A DNA stretch of 64,000 bases, taken from Desulfitibacter alkalitolerans DSM 16504 (GTDB lineage Bacteria; Bacillota; DSM-16504; Desulfitibacterales; Desulfitibacteraceae). Shown piece by piece: positions 50,051 through 59,098 of the stretch. How positions within the stretch are numbered: the first letter of the stretch is position 1; each line of letters starts with the position of its first letter. Where the stretch lies: assembly GCF_000620305.1 (NCBI RefSeq), contig NZ_JHVU01000024.1, forward strand, positions 1-64,000. Reading direction: 5' to 3'. A model generated the notes under the pieces. The model worked only from the letters and a program-made list of their open reading frames with translations, was not told the DNA's origin and did no database searches. The translations under genes were made by a program, and so were the position numbers.

Positions 50051-51229
50051 TTAAGTTTTTATATCAGTTTCACTATAATACTCTGGTATTATTTTATTAT
50101 AAAACAACCATAAGGGAATAAGAATTATAATGCCACAACTAAGATACATAAATGGTAATCCCGCTGCCTTTGACAAGTAGCCAAGGAGTATTGAACCCAA
50201 CCCAATTCCCAGGTCAAAGGCACTGAATATGGTGGCATTTGCTGCCCCACGCCTGAAAGGCTCAACCCTATTAATTGCCATGGCTACAGCTGTTGGATGG
50301 ACAATGCCAAAGCCAATACCCAAAAAAACGGCAGAAAGAACATAATAGGACATTCCACCAGCTAAAAACAGGATAATAAAAGAAATGATAATAGCTATAA
50401 AGCCTATGGCCATGATCTTAAAGGGCCCCTGACTGTCAAATACCTTACCTGCATAGGGTCTAACAAAAAGCAGGATAACTGCATAGGCAAAGAAGAACAT
50501 ACCTGGATTATCTATGTTCAAGTCTTTAGCATAGATTGTGATAAAGGATACAATCCCTCCATAACCAAAGGTAATGAAAAACAACATTAATGATAAAGAT
50601 AAGACCCTGGGTTCATAAAAGCTTTCTAAAGAAAATGTAAACTTATTAGACTTTTTGCTTGATACAGGATAGCTGATGCCAAACATGCATAGAAATCCTA
50701 AAATAGAGAGGGCTAATGCAGAGGTGAACAAGAGATTAAAGTCAACCTGGTTTATGATTGTCAGAGCTAACACAGGCCCCACTGCCATTGCCACGGTATT
50801 AGACAATCCGTAATAGCCCATGCCTTCTCCTCTTCTGGAGGCTGGAACAAGATCGGCAACAACAGTTCCTGCAGAAGTTGTGGCAAAGCCCCAGGCTGCA
50901 CCATGAACAAATCTTAATAAAAACAATAAAACCAGGCTTGTCACAAAAATATAACCGGCCATACTAATTACATAAAACAGTAATGCCAGGAAAAATATCT
51001 GTTTCCTGCCAACAGCATCTATTAAAAAACCCGATAGCGGGCGTACTGCAACTGCCATTAGGGTAAGAATACCAATAATATACCCTACCTGGCTCTCATC
51101 ACCCTTTAATACGTCTGTTACAAATATGGGAAGTGTAGGGAGTAAAAAATAAAAGCTTGTAAAAACCAGGAGGTTGAGTATGCAGATTAAAACAAAATCC
51201 TTTGTCCATAGGGGCTCCTTGTTATTCAT
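50051..51229 (-). CDS. MFS transporter
   Basis: A 392-residue protein with twelve membrane segments. The MFS A-motif lies between helices 2 and 3 (GFLIDAVGRKQIFFLALLFY), and GKVFDSQGPFKIMAIG is the equivalent in the second half. It resembles drug- or metabolite-efflux carriers of Firmicutes (YfcJ/YwoG-like). The substrate is unknown. No regulator is adjacent. Confidence 0.88.
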   Translation of the reverse strand: MNNKEPLWTKDFVLICILNLLVFTSFYFLLPTLPIFVTDVLKGDESQVGYIIGILTLMAVAVRPLSGFLIDAVGRKQIFFLALLFYVISMAGYIFVTSLVLLFLLRFVHGAAWGFATTSAGTVVADLVPASRRGEGMGYYGLSNTVAMAVGPVLALTIINQVDFNLLFTSALALSILGFLCMFGISYPVSSKKSNKFTFSLESFYEPRVLSLSLMLFFITFGYGGIVSFITIYAKDLNIDNPGMFFFAYAVILLFVRPYAGKVFDSQGPFKIMAIGFIAIIISFIILFLAGGMSYYVLSAVFLGIGFGIVHPTAVAMAINRVEPFRRGAANATIFSAFDLGIGLGSILLGYLSKAAGLPFMYLSCGIIILIPLWLFYNKIIPEYYSETDIKT

Positions 51230-51293
51230 TTTGCCGCCTCCCAGTTATAACTTCTACTACACTCTTAAGTGTTTTCTACCTCATTGTAACATA

Positions 51294-51319
51294 AAAGACC
51301 AGGCTTTAACCTGGTCTTT
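51294..51319 (-). terminator. Terminator downstream of vapC
   Basis: AAAGACCAGG and CCTGGTCTTT form a perfect 10-bp stem with a CTTTAA loop. The stem ends in A/T runs, so it can work in either direction. Confidence 0.75.
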
Positions 51320-51333
51320 AAAAGTAATTTAAA

Positions 51334-51361
51334 AGGGAAACTTGTTGAACCATACCCCAAA
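51334..51361. repeat. 28-bp direct repeat, left copy
   Basis: This sequence (core GAACCATACCCCAAA) recurs at 52204-52231 with two mismatches. The two copies flank the vapBC pair on both sides, like the edges of an inserted cassette. Confidence 0.75.
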
Positions 51362-51411
51362 GTGTCTCGCTTGAGTCTACTCTTGATCAGCTAAGCTTTG
51401 CCGACAGGCTT

Positions 51412-51816
51412 TCATGAAATAACCCAATTTTCGAGCTCAAGGCCCCCAACTCGCTCGAATTCACGGACATTATTAGTGACGATAATAAGTTCTTTAGCCT
51501 TCGCATGCGCCGCAATCAGCATAACCATAACTCCAATCGGAGTTCCTTCCCGCTTTAACGTTGCGCAAATTTTCCCGTATTCTACAGCCGCTTCATCATC
51601 AAATGGCAAGATGTCCACAACGGATAAAAATTGATTGAGTGCAAGTGTATTTTTTTCCGGGTATGCACTTGCTTCTACGCCGTGCATGAGTTCTGCAAGG
51701 GTAATTGCAGAAATGGCAACACCGTCACCCATGTTCAAATGGAGCTTTATGAGCACATTCTCTGGTTTTTTCTTTATGAGATATATACAAATGTTTGTAT
51801 CCAGCATGTATTTCAT
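51412..51816 (-). CDS. vapC: VapC-like PIN toxin, probably catalytically impaired
   Basis: A 134-residue PIN-domain protein of the tRNA(fMet)-cleaving VapC group. MLDTNICIYLI holds the first catalytic Asp and ISAITLAELMHGVEAS the Glu. The third acidic site is normally Asp in the pattern GxxDLLIAAHA; here it reads GVMVMLIAAHA, with Val or Met. The rest, IIVTNNVREFERVGGLELENW, is standard. Loss of this metal ligand should greatly weaken the nuclease. The gene overlaps vapB by 4 bp. Confidence 0.85.
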   Translation of the reverse strand: MKYMLDTNICIYLIKKKPENVLIKLHLNMGDGVAISAITLAELMHGVEASAYPEKNTLALNQFLSVVDILPFDDEAAVEYGKICATLKREGTPIGVMVMLIAAHAKAKELIIVTNNVREFERVGGLELENWVIS

Positions 51817-52058
51817 AATGTCTCCCTTGACGTTTGAACACCCTGATTACGTCCGTCTGCAAAGAAATCATCGGTAAAGCTGTTAAGACCGTTAAGAAAG
51901 GTTTCCCATGCATGATCTTTTGGAAACAGCATAACAGCATTACCCACTTTTTGAATATATACTTCGTTACCCGAAAAACGGTATTCTTTCGGTAGCCGTA
52001 CAGCCTGACTCTGACCATTGACAAATAATTTTGCAGTTTCCATTTTTAACCACCTCAT
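51813..52058 (-). CDS. vapB: VapB-like AbrB-type antitoxin
   Basis: An 81-residue protein: ETAKLFVNGQSQAVRLPKEY and FSGNEVYIQKVGNAVMLFPK are the swapped-hairpin AbrB/SpoVT DNA-binding fold. The C-terminal half would bind VapC. The ATGA-type overlap with vapC and a GGTGG site before the start are typical. It lies inside the 28-bp direct repeats. Confidence 0.88.
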   Translation of the reverse strand: MRWLKMETAKLFVNGQSQAVRLPKEYRFSGNEVYIQKVGNAVMLFPKDHAWETFLNGLNSFTDDFFADGRNQGVQTSRETL

Positions 52059-52203
52059 TTATAGTATATATTTAAGCATATACTATTATCAAGACCTTTA
52101 TTAATATTAGTTTTCGCACAGCTCATTTATTATGATAGTTTACAACCGTACCTATGGCTCACATTATATACAAAAAGAAGGCCGCCTAAATGCGCGGTTT
52201 AAT

Positions 52204-52231
52204 AGGGAAACTTACTGAACCATACCCCAAA
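52204..52231. repeat. 28-bp direct repeat, right copy
   Basis: Partner of 51334-51361. The next 60 bp (AACGGAAAAGCACTGTCCC and following) show no gene. Confidence 0.75.
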
Positions 52232-52300
52232 CCGATACGGAAAAGCAACGGAAAAGCACTGTCCCTGCAAGGGGATAGCGCCTCCTAATATGATTTACAA

Positions 52301-52627
52301 TTATTTGTTTAAGATGCTCTTGTCATCATCTTGCCGACAATCCTGTATATCATCCACAAACACTTGATTGCCAATAATCTGATAAACGATCCGATACCTT
52401 TTGTTTGTTAATATATAACGGTATTTGCCGACTGGAAGATATGGACGGTTATACACAGGATAACGGAACGGATCGGTTTGGAGATTCCGAATATCTTTAA
52501 GCAATCCGTCCAAAAGTCTGTTTGCCGCATTAACACTGACACGTGCTAAAAATTCAAAATGGTCATACATTCTGCCGTTTGCATCGGATGCAATAATTAC
52601 CTGATATACCTTTTCATTACGTTCCAT
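52301..52627 (-). CDS. RelE/ParE-type toxin
   Basis: A 108-residue toxin: YQVIIASDANGRMYDHFEFL, LLDGLLKDIRNLQTDPFRYP, KYRYILTNKRYRIVYQIIGN and QVFVDDIQDCRQDDDK. The KYRYI.N.RYRIVY core is the RelE beta-sheet. ATG 52627 overlaps the antitoxin stop. It is the intact counterpart of the toxin remnants at 341, 9494 and 12066. It probably targets mRNA at the ribosome, or gyrase. Confidence 0.82.
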   Translation of the reverse strand: MERNEKVYQVIIASDANGRMYDHFEFLARVSVNAANRLLDGLLKDIRNLQTDPFRYPVYNRPYLPVGKYRYILTNKRYRIVYQIIGNQVFVDDIQDCRQDDDKSILNK

Positions 52628-52913
52628 GCTCCGCTCCACTGGCGATAGCTTCCCTCATGTTTTTTTCGAACTCATCAACCGTATATCCTTGAGTTCCAAG
52701 CAAACGGGAACGCTCTGCCGAAAGCAAACGCTCGGCTGTCGCCAAATCATCCTCGCGCCGGTTGAATGTTTCTATATCCATGATAACTGTATCGCCGACG
52801 CCATTTCTGGTTAAAAATACAGGTACTTTTGCTTTACGGCAAATATCAGCGATACTGTTGTAATTTTTTCGAAGCTCACTTGATGATTTAATTATTGTAA
52901 TCAATTTTCTCAC
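52617..52913 (-). CDS. Phd/YefM-family antitoxin
   Basis: A 98-residue antitoxin: SSELRKNYNSIADICRKAKV, then PVFLTRNGVGDTVIMDIETF, is close to the antitoxins at 73 and 9226 (IRQNYNEIAALCKSTGEPVFLTKNG). The C-terminus (GTQGYTVDEFEKNMREAI) binds toxin. It is first in the operon, as usual. The similarity makes cross-neutralisation between loci worth testing. Confidence 0.88.
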   Translation of the reverse strand: MRKLITIIKSSSELRKNYNSIADICRKAKVPVFLTRNGVGDTVIMDIETFNRREDDLATAERLLSAERSRLLGTQGYTVDEFEKNMREAIASGAEHGT

Positions 52914-52994
52914 TCCCGATAGTCAAATTTATATCAATATTATACCCTTATAAGACTAAAATAACAAGAGTGAAACTGCTGATAAATGCTTGGG

Positions 52995-54518
52995 CTATTT
53001 CTTTAATGGTCTATGCTCCTCAGAAACTGCTTTGTAAAGTGAAAGGCAGGCCAAAAGCATAACTATGGCAAAGGGAAAGGCTGCTGCTATTGATGCAATC
53101 TGGAGGGTTTGAAGTCCGCCAGTTATTAACAACGCAATTGATAAAGCAGCTAATAATATTCCCCAGATAACCATTTTGATCAGGGATGGATTTAACGCAC
53201 CGTCAGATGACAGCATTGAAAGAACAAATGTTGCTGAGTTGCCTGAAGTGATAAAGAATGTGGATATGAGCGCAACAGTGATTATGGAAATTATCTGTCC
53301 AAAGGGATAATGACTGTATACTACAAAAAAGGCTGTAGAAACATCTGCAATGGCGTTTTGGCCCACTGCAGCAATTCCTGAAATCTCTAGGTTTAGGCCA
53401 AGGGTTCCAAAAACCGCAAACCATACAAAGCTTCCCAGGGCTGGAACAAGTATGACACCTGCAACAAATTCACGTATGGTTCTTCCCTTTGAAATCCGCG
53501 CAATAAAGGTTCCCACAAAGGGACCCCATGCAATCCACCAGGCCCAATAGAAAAGGGTCCACCCACCTAACCAGCCTGCATCTCCAAAGGGGGCCAGGGT
53601 TAAACTGCGTTCTATAAAACCTCCAAGGTAAGCTCCCAGACCTGTAGTCAAAACTTCAATTATTTTTACAGTAGGGCCTAAGAGCAGTGTGGCAATTAAT
53701 ACAAAAAAGGCAGTGCCTAAATTCAAGTTAGATATATACTTGATGCCTTTTTCTATGCCTGTTATAGCTGAACCTAAAAATATAGCAGTAATTACTACAA
53801 TAATGGCAATTTGAACTGTACTGTTAATAGGCACACCCCAGAGAAAATTTACACCACTATTTATTTGTAATGTGCCAAGACCTAATGAGGTTGCAATACC
53901 TGCTACAGTGGCAAAAATAGCTAGAATGTCAATGGTTTTGCCTATGGGACCCTTCACGCCCTTTTCACCAATTATCGGCACAAAGATGCTGCTGATTAAA
54001 CCTGGAGCATTTCTTCTAAATTGGAAATAGGCCAGTGCCATACCAAGAATACTATAATTTGCCCAGGGATGAAAGCCCCAATGAAAAAAGCTGATGGTTA
54101 TGGCCTGGATTGCGGCTTCAGGAGTTTGGGGTGTTCCAACAGGAGGCTGCATGTAGTGATATAATGGTTCTGCAACACCCCAAAATACCAACCCTATTCC
54201 CATTCCAGCACTAAAAAGCATGGCAAACCAGGAAATAGAGCTAAATTCCGGTTCATCGTTATCTGAACCCAGCTTTATTTTTCCATACCTACTTACTGCC
54301 ATGAATACTGCAAAGGCTACAAATATGAACATGGCCCAGATATACAGCCAACCAAAGCTGCCTATTAGAAAGCTAAATACACCATTGGCAACTGCAGCAA
54401 AGCTTTCAGGGGCAAATAATCCCCACAACACTATGCCCAGAGTAACGCTAAGTGATATTACAAATACTGGATTCCATCTATCCTTTGCTTCCAAAACTCT
54501 ACACATCCCTTCTGGCAA
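52995..54518 (-). CDS. BCCT-family betaine/choline/carnitine transporter
   Basis: A 507-residue BCCT carrier with twelve membrane segments. The signature WYIWAMFIFVAF-like start, GIGLVFWGVAEPLYHYMQPP, and WTLFYWAWWIAWGPFVGTFI (the Trp-rich substrate region) are clear. It is the last gene of the betaine reductase operon (14 bp after grdD), so glycine betaine is the likely substrate. Glycine-rich helix 3 (FSAGMGIGLVF) has no Met-Gly-Asp variation that would suggest proton coupling. Confidence 0.92.
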   Translation of the reverse strand: MPEGMCRVLEAKDRWNPVFVISLSVTLGIVLWGLFAPESFAAVANGVFSFLIGSFGWLYIWAMFIFVAFAVFMAVSRYGKIKLGSDNDEPEFSSISWFAMLFSAGMGIGLVFWGVAEPLYHYMQPPVGTPQTPEAAIQAITISFFHWGFHPWANYSILGMALAYFQFRRNAPGLISSIFVPIIGEKGVKGPIGKTIDILAIFATVAGIATSLGLGTLQINSGVNFLWGVPINSTVQIAIIVVITAIFLGSAITGIEKGIKYISNLNLGTAFFVLIATLLLGPTVKIIEVLTTGLGAYLGGFIERSLTLAPFGDAGWLGGWTLFYWAWWIAWGPFVGTFIARISKGRTIREFVAGVILVPALGSFVWFAVFGTLGLNLEISGIAAVGQNAIADVSTAFFVVYSHYPFGQIISIITVALISTFFITSGNSATFVLSMLSSDGALNPSLIKMVIWGILLAALSIALLITGGLQTLQIASIAAAFPFAIVMLLACLSLYKAVSEEHRPLKK

Positions 54519-54532
54519 TTTAACTTGGTAGT

Positions 54533-55699
54533 TTACAGGTAGCTACTTTCCTTCAAAATAGCTATTGCCGTTTCTTTATCTTCTTCTGCTGTCATGATTA
54601 TTGGTCCAGTACAGCCCATACCACTTGATGCATAGATTCCCCTTTTCCATAATGCTTGGACTGCATCCTCAAGATCTAATATTTCAATGCCTGTTATCTC
54701 TGAAGTCACTACTTTTTCTGGAGGTGGCTTTATCTCACCAGCACCTGCTTTTTTAGCTGTTGCTGTAGGACATTCTAATTTGCCCATGAGTTCGTCCCAA
54801 CCAGCCTTTTTAACTTCAGCAAACTCTGCCTTTACCCTATCCAAAATCCTTCCCTTTGCAAGCTGACCTGCATAAGCAATGGCACCAGCCACAACAGGTG
54901 CACCTGAGGCCCTGGATAAAATGCAGATTATTTTATCATATTTTTCACCTATTCCTGGCCCATACCCATAGCCTAAGGACTCATAGTTCCCGCCACTTGT
55001 AAAAGCAGAGAACATTTTTATCAATACATTACCAGTTAGGCTGTCAGTAACCATTATGTTTGGAGAACCTAAGAGCAAGTCATTGCCACGCATTACAACT
55101 CCACCGTCACTGCGTGCTGATTCTGTAAAAGTTATTGGATAACCATTTTCCTTAAGACTTTTCAAGGCCCTTTCTACTTGTCTGGCTCCATCAATATTTA
55201 GTATTCCAACTGTAGGATTCTCTAATCCACAGGCCTTGGCAGCAGCTATACCATAGATGGTATTTTTCAGCATTGCTGTCACACGCTCTGTAGCTGAAGT
55301 ACCTGTAGTTGTAGCAAGATAAAGTTCTTTTCCCTTGCCAGGGGTAATAACTCTGCCTACTGTAGACACGCCAATAGGGAAGCTGTAATGTAAGGTAACT
55401 GCTGAATCTAGAGTTCCTTCAGTCAACATGGTATCCATTATAGTATGGGCCTGTTTTTCATCAGCTGCTTCAATTAGTCGAAGGTTGGTAGCTACTCCCA
55501 GGCCAATTACCACCACTTCTATGTCTGGATTAGCCTTTTGGGCTTGTTCAGCACCAGCCAAAAGCTCTTGCGGCCCTAATTCACTTCCCAATATTGTTAA
55601 ACCAACCCTGGTTTTCTTACCAAAGTTACCTGTCTCAATGCCATTGGCAATATCATTAAAGATTTCACTAATTGTTTTCTTAATGTCTGTATTATCCAC
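54533..55699 (-). CDS. grdD: Glycine/betaine reductase complex component C, subunit alpha
   Basis: A 388-residue GrdD subunit: TRVGLTILGSELGPQELLAG, TGTSATERVTAMLKNTIYGI, RGNDLLLGSPNIMVTDSLTG, NYESLGYGYGPGIGEKYDKI and the terminal GIYASSGMGCTGPIIMTAEE. With GrdC it accepts the carboxymethyl group from selenoprotein A and releases acetyl phosphate. The size matches characterised GrdD. It is 32 bp after grdC. Confidence 0.93.
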   Translation of the reverse strand: MDNTDIKKTISEIFNDIANGIETGNFGKKTRVGLTILGSELGPQELLAGAEQAQKANPDIEVVVIGLGVATNLRLIEAADEKQAHTIMDTMLTEGTLDSAVTLHYSFPIGVSTVGRVITPGKGKELYLATTTGTSATERVTAMLKNTIYGIAAAKACGLENPTVGILNIDGARQVERALKSLKENGYPITFTESARSDGGVVMRGNDLLLGSPNIMVTDSLTGNVLIKMFSAFTSGGNYESLGYGYGPGIGEKYDKIICILSRASGAPVVAGAIAYAGQLAKGRILDRVKAEFAEVKKAGWDELMGKLECPTATAKKAGAGEIKPPPEKVVTSEITGIEILDLEDAVQALWKRGIYASSGMGCTGPIIMTAEEDKETAIAILKESSYL

Positions 55700-55731
55700 C
55701 CTTTCACCTCCTTGTTAAGCGTCCCTGTGTT

Positions 55732-57330
55732 TTATTTTAGGGAATCTGCCAGGTTACGCATGGCCTCGGCAATCATTTTTCTTACTTCTTCCTTATCTAC
55801 TCCTATGCCGGTATCTACTTTTCCTGTATTATTCTCCATTACAAATGATACACCATCAAACAGGTGGGTTAATCTGCCCAGGAATAGGCTGCCCTTACCT
55901 ATTATCATGGCCTTGTTTATTTTGCCCTGCATTATCATATCTCGAGCATGACCTATAACTGGAATACCTGATGGAATATGACCCTGGGTAGGTGCAAAGC
56001 CAGGCATTCCGAAGCGGGCAACCTGGTTCTCAATATCTGCCCGGTCAAATTCTCCCTGTTTTACCCCCAAGGCGGCAATCATCTTGTAGTTTGCCTTGGG
56101 TACGTCTCCTGCTCCGGCAGGCTCGGTTATTTCTGGGTTTTGCATTTCAACAGCAAACAGGTCTATTTCAGACAGCTTGATACCCTTCTTTTCAAGGGGT
56201 TCAGTTACTAGTGCCTGGGTAACAGCCTGAGGGGAACCGCCAGAACCAATTTTATGCTTGCCAATAACATCAGTGCGAATAACAGGACTAACTCCATCAT
56301 TTTCACTAACATGGACTGCAAAGGCTCCTAATAGGTCCTCTAGCACAGGAAGTTTTTTAGCAACATGTTCTTTCCCGTTCATTCCGAGCTTGGCAGTTGC
56401 ACCACCTGCCAATACCACCACATTTTTATAAACCCCGGCTTGTACAAGGCTGGCAGCCTCTATCAAAGCGTGCACTGGAGCAGCACAAAAGCCCCTGGTA
56501 TCTGAACCTGTTGCATTTACACAATCACATACCTCTCCAATAGCCTTGGCAAAATTACCTCCACCCCTTTGATTCATGTCTCCACACGCTTCTTCAGATG
56601 CTTCAATGATATAGTCAACCTCTTCAGCCTTTAAAGATGTTTTCTGAAATAGAAGAGCTAATGCATAGACTGCAGAGGCTTTGCTTACCAGGTTTTCAAA
56701 CATGACATGGGCACTTAAGGCCTGGTCGTAATCATGGGCTTTTTTTACGTAGCCCGCCAGCTTATGCTCGTAATATATGGGCTCTGCAGCATGCTCCTTC
56801 TGGACAATTTTCTCTATTTCTTCCATTTCCATCCCATCCTTATCAAGCTTTGCCAAGCCTTTTAAGCTTTTTAAAACTGGATGGGCTGTAATTTTTGCTT
56901 TTACACTTTCCTGGAAATTCTTCTCTAGAAAAACCAGTTCGAAGACATCCACTACCTTTATAAGCCCTATAAATTCATCCTCGGGCATGATTTCCCCATA
57001 TTTTCCAACTCGATTTGCATCCTTAAAAGGGTTCTCATACCATGGCCTTGGAATATCTCCTAATTCATGGGGAGTTATATTTCCAATATAAGCCTGATTA
57101 GGTGGGTATTGGACTGCTTCTTCAAAGGACCTAAGCTGCTCAGGAAGCTTCTTAAGGTATTCAGAATCAGGATTTTTTCTCTTTTCTGATGTTTGGGTTG
57201 TTCCTTGATGTACGACCATATTGCATGCTTGAATTAATCCATAGCTAGCTCCTTTAATAACAGCAAAATTCACCTGTAGATTCACCTCCAGATTGTATTT
57301 TGGGTAATGGAACTGTCTTTTTTCTTCCAT
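55732..57330 (-). CDS. grdC: Glycine/betaine reductase complex component C, subunit beta
   Basis: A 532-residue thiolase-like subunit: GASYGLIQACNMVVHQGTTQ, NITPHELGDIPRPWYENPFK, NATGSDTRGFCAAPVHALIE (probable active Cys), VLAGGATAKLGMNGKEHVAK and HARDMIMQGKINKAMIIGKG. It binds the acetyl group before phosphorolysis. It is 20 bp downstream of grdA. Confidence 0.93.
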   Translation of the reverse strand: MEEKRQFHYPKYNLEVNLQVNFAVIKGASYGLIQACNMVVHQGTTQTSEKRKNPDSEYLKKLPEQLRSFEEAVQYPPNQAYIGNITPHELGDIPRPWYENPFKDANRVGKYGEIMPEDEFIGLIKVVDVFELVFLEKNFQESVKAKITAHPVLKSLKGLAKLDKDGMEMEEIEKIVQKEHAAEPIYYEHKLAGYVKKAHDYDQALSAHVMFENLVSKASAVYALALLFQKTSLKAEEVDYIIEASEEACGDMNQRGGGNFAKAIGEVCDCVNATGSDTRGFCAAPVHALIEAASLVQAGVYKNVVVLAGGATAKLGMNGKEHVAKKLPVLEDLLGAFAVHVSENDGVSPVIRTDVIGKHKIGSGGSPQAVTQALVTEPLEKKGIKLSEIDLFAVEMQNPEITEPAGAGDVPKANYKMIAALGVKQGEFDRADIENQVARFGMPGFAPTQGHIPSGIPVIGHARDMIMQGKINKAMIIGKGSLFLGRLTHLFDGVSFVMENNTGKVDTGIGVDKEEVRKMIAEAMRNLADSLK

Positions 57331-57351
57331 TACCCAATTTTGATTTAGATT

Positions 57352-57819
57352 TTAACTTGTGTACTGCTCTCTAATAGACTTCACTTCATTAACAACCTCG
57401 TCAACGTCTAACACCATTTCCATCATGCTGATATGCTCTTCATATACTTCAGGAGCGACATCATTTTTAATTTCATCTTCAAAAATATGATATGCCTTGA
57501 GTCCTAACTGGACTCCTGCTAATGGACCAGCAAAGGTAGGATCACCATTGGATACTGTTTCGGCAGCTAACCCAGAAGCTTCAGCCTCTGCACCACCCAA
57601 TACAACTATAAGGTTCTGGTTACCGTACTTTTCAGTTAAGTCTTTAATTCTTTGCTGATTTTCTAGGTCCATTGCACCAGCTGCAGTTCACACAAAGCAT
57701 TCTGTAGTTGAAAAAACTACTTCTGCACCAGCACTCTTGACGCACTCTTCAATGGCTGGACCTGGAATACCATCTCTGTCACCAAGAATAGCCACTTTTT
57801 TTCCTTTAAGCATTAACAT
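57352..57819 (-). CDS. grdA: Glycine/betaine reductase selenoprotein A (Sec44)
   Basis: A 155-residue protein with an in-frame UGA at 57688-57690, codon 44, in [18 protein letters not shown]. This is the GrdA active site, where selenocysteine carries the carboxymethyl group and Cys at the -3 position forms the Se-S bond. The N-terminus is [26 protein letters not shown] sits 8 bp upstream of ATG 57819. The rest ([35 protein letters not shown]) is canonical. Confidence 0.95.
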
Positions 57820-57845
57820 TAAAATTCACCTCATTTCTTGGTTCT

Positions 57846-59066
57846 TTATAATATTGCTACCAGGCTGTCAATATCTGACTGGCTTAGTTTGCCGTCAATA
57901 CGGTTGACAAGCTCTCCTTTATTAAAGAGCAGTACTGCAGGAACCTGCTCAACGTGATACCTGCTGGCCACTAGATGATTTCTATACAGGTCGATTTTGA
58001 CAAGCTTGGTATTTGGGTATCTGTCCTTATGCTGCTCTATAGTAGACACTGCCACAATGCTTTCTTCATTTTGGGGCGCCCAGAAAACAACCATTACTGG
58101 TTCTTTGGCATCAAGAACCTGCATTTTAAAGTTTTCTTCTTCTGCAAGATATTTGTCTGCAGCAAAGGCGGCGACTGCTCCATCAGCTACTGCTGTAACC
58201 ACCTGTCTTAAAAACTTTTGATTGGCATCCCCTGCTGCATAAACTCCGGGCACTGATGTTTCCATCTTTTCATTGACAATTATATAGCCGTTATCATTGA
58301 GTGCTACCTTACCCTTTAAAAATTCAGTATTAGGTACATAGCCCACAAAAAAGAATACACCATTTGTTTCCATTTCTGTTAATTCACCAGTTTTAAGGTT
58401 TTTAATTACCACCTGTTCAACTAGACCGTCGCCCCTGATTTCATTAAGAACAGAATTCCAAACAAAGTGTATTTTAGGATTGGCATAGGCCTTTTCCTGG
58501 CTTGCCTTGTTGGCATCAAGGATGCCTTCATCATGTATGACAATAATGGTTACCTTATCTGCAAATTTAGTCAGGTAGATGGCTTCTTCAATGGCAGCGT
58601 CTCCATTACCAACTACAACAACCTCTAGATCCTCATAAAAGTCAGCATCACAGGTTGCACAATATGATACACCCTTGCCTACAAAGGCCTTTTCTCCCTT
58701 GATTCCTAGAGTTCTTGGATTGGCACCTGGGGCTAATACTACTGCCTTGGCATGGTACTCCTGCCCCCTTTTGGTGCGAATTACCTTTACCTCACCCTCT
58801 AGTTCAAGATCTGTCACCTGCTCTTTTTCAAAAACTACTCCAAAGTCTTCAGCATGCTCCCTAATGGATTTCATAATCCCGGGACCTGTTGCTCCCCTAC
58901 CAAAGCCAGGGTAATTCTCTAGTTCTTCTGTAGTAGCCGCCTGTCCGCCTGTACGACCCTTTTCAAGGACTACTGTCTTCAGCCTGGATCTTGCACCGTA
59001 GATGCCTGCTGCCATCCCTGCAGGGCCTCCACCGACCACGAGCAAGTCCCATACTTCCTTAATCAT
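57846..59066 (-). CDS. trxB: Thioredoxin reductase with a cysteine-less thioredoxin tail
   Basis: A 406-residue fusion. Residues 1-310 are TrxB: FAD motif VVGGGPAGMAAGIYGARSRL, redox pair CATCD, NADPH motif VVVGNGDAAIEEAIYL and VYAAGDANQ. Residues about 315-406 are a thioredoxin fold (PVMVVFWAPQNEESIVAVST; YHVEQVPAVLLFNKGELVNR) whose WCGPC is replaced by WAPQN, with no Cys. It should reduce a separate thioredoxin or component A; the tail may dock to the reductase complex. It lies between grdA and grdH. Confidence 0.9.
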   Translation of the reverse strand: MIKEVWDLLVVGGGPAGMAAGIYGARSRLKTVVLEKGRTGGQAATTEELENYPGFGRGATGPGIMKSIREHAEDFGVVFEKEQVTDLELEGEVKVIRTKRGQEYHAKAVVLAPGANPRTLGIKGEKAFVGKGVSYCATCDADFYEDLEVVVVGNGDAAIEEAIYLTKFADKVTIIVIHDEGILDANKASQEKAYANPKIHFVWNSVLNEIRGDGLVEQVVIKNLKTGELTEMETNGVFFFVGYVPNTEFLKGKVALNDNGYIIVNEKMETSVPGVYAAGDANQKFLRQVVTAVADGAVAAFAADKYLAEEENFKMQVLDAKEPVMVVFWAPQNEESIVAVSTIEQHKDRYPNTKLVKIDLYRNHLVASRYHVEQVPAVLLFNKGELVNRIDGKLSQSDIDSLVAIL

Positions 59067-59098
59067 ATTGCACCCTCCATTCCTATTTAATGCTTTTT

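Noticed and set aside
57688-57690. UGA in grdA read as a gene break
   Set aside because: The context [14 protein letters not shown] is the known selenocysteine site at residue 44.
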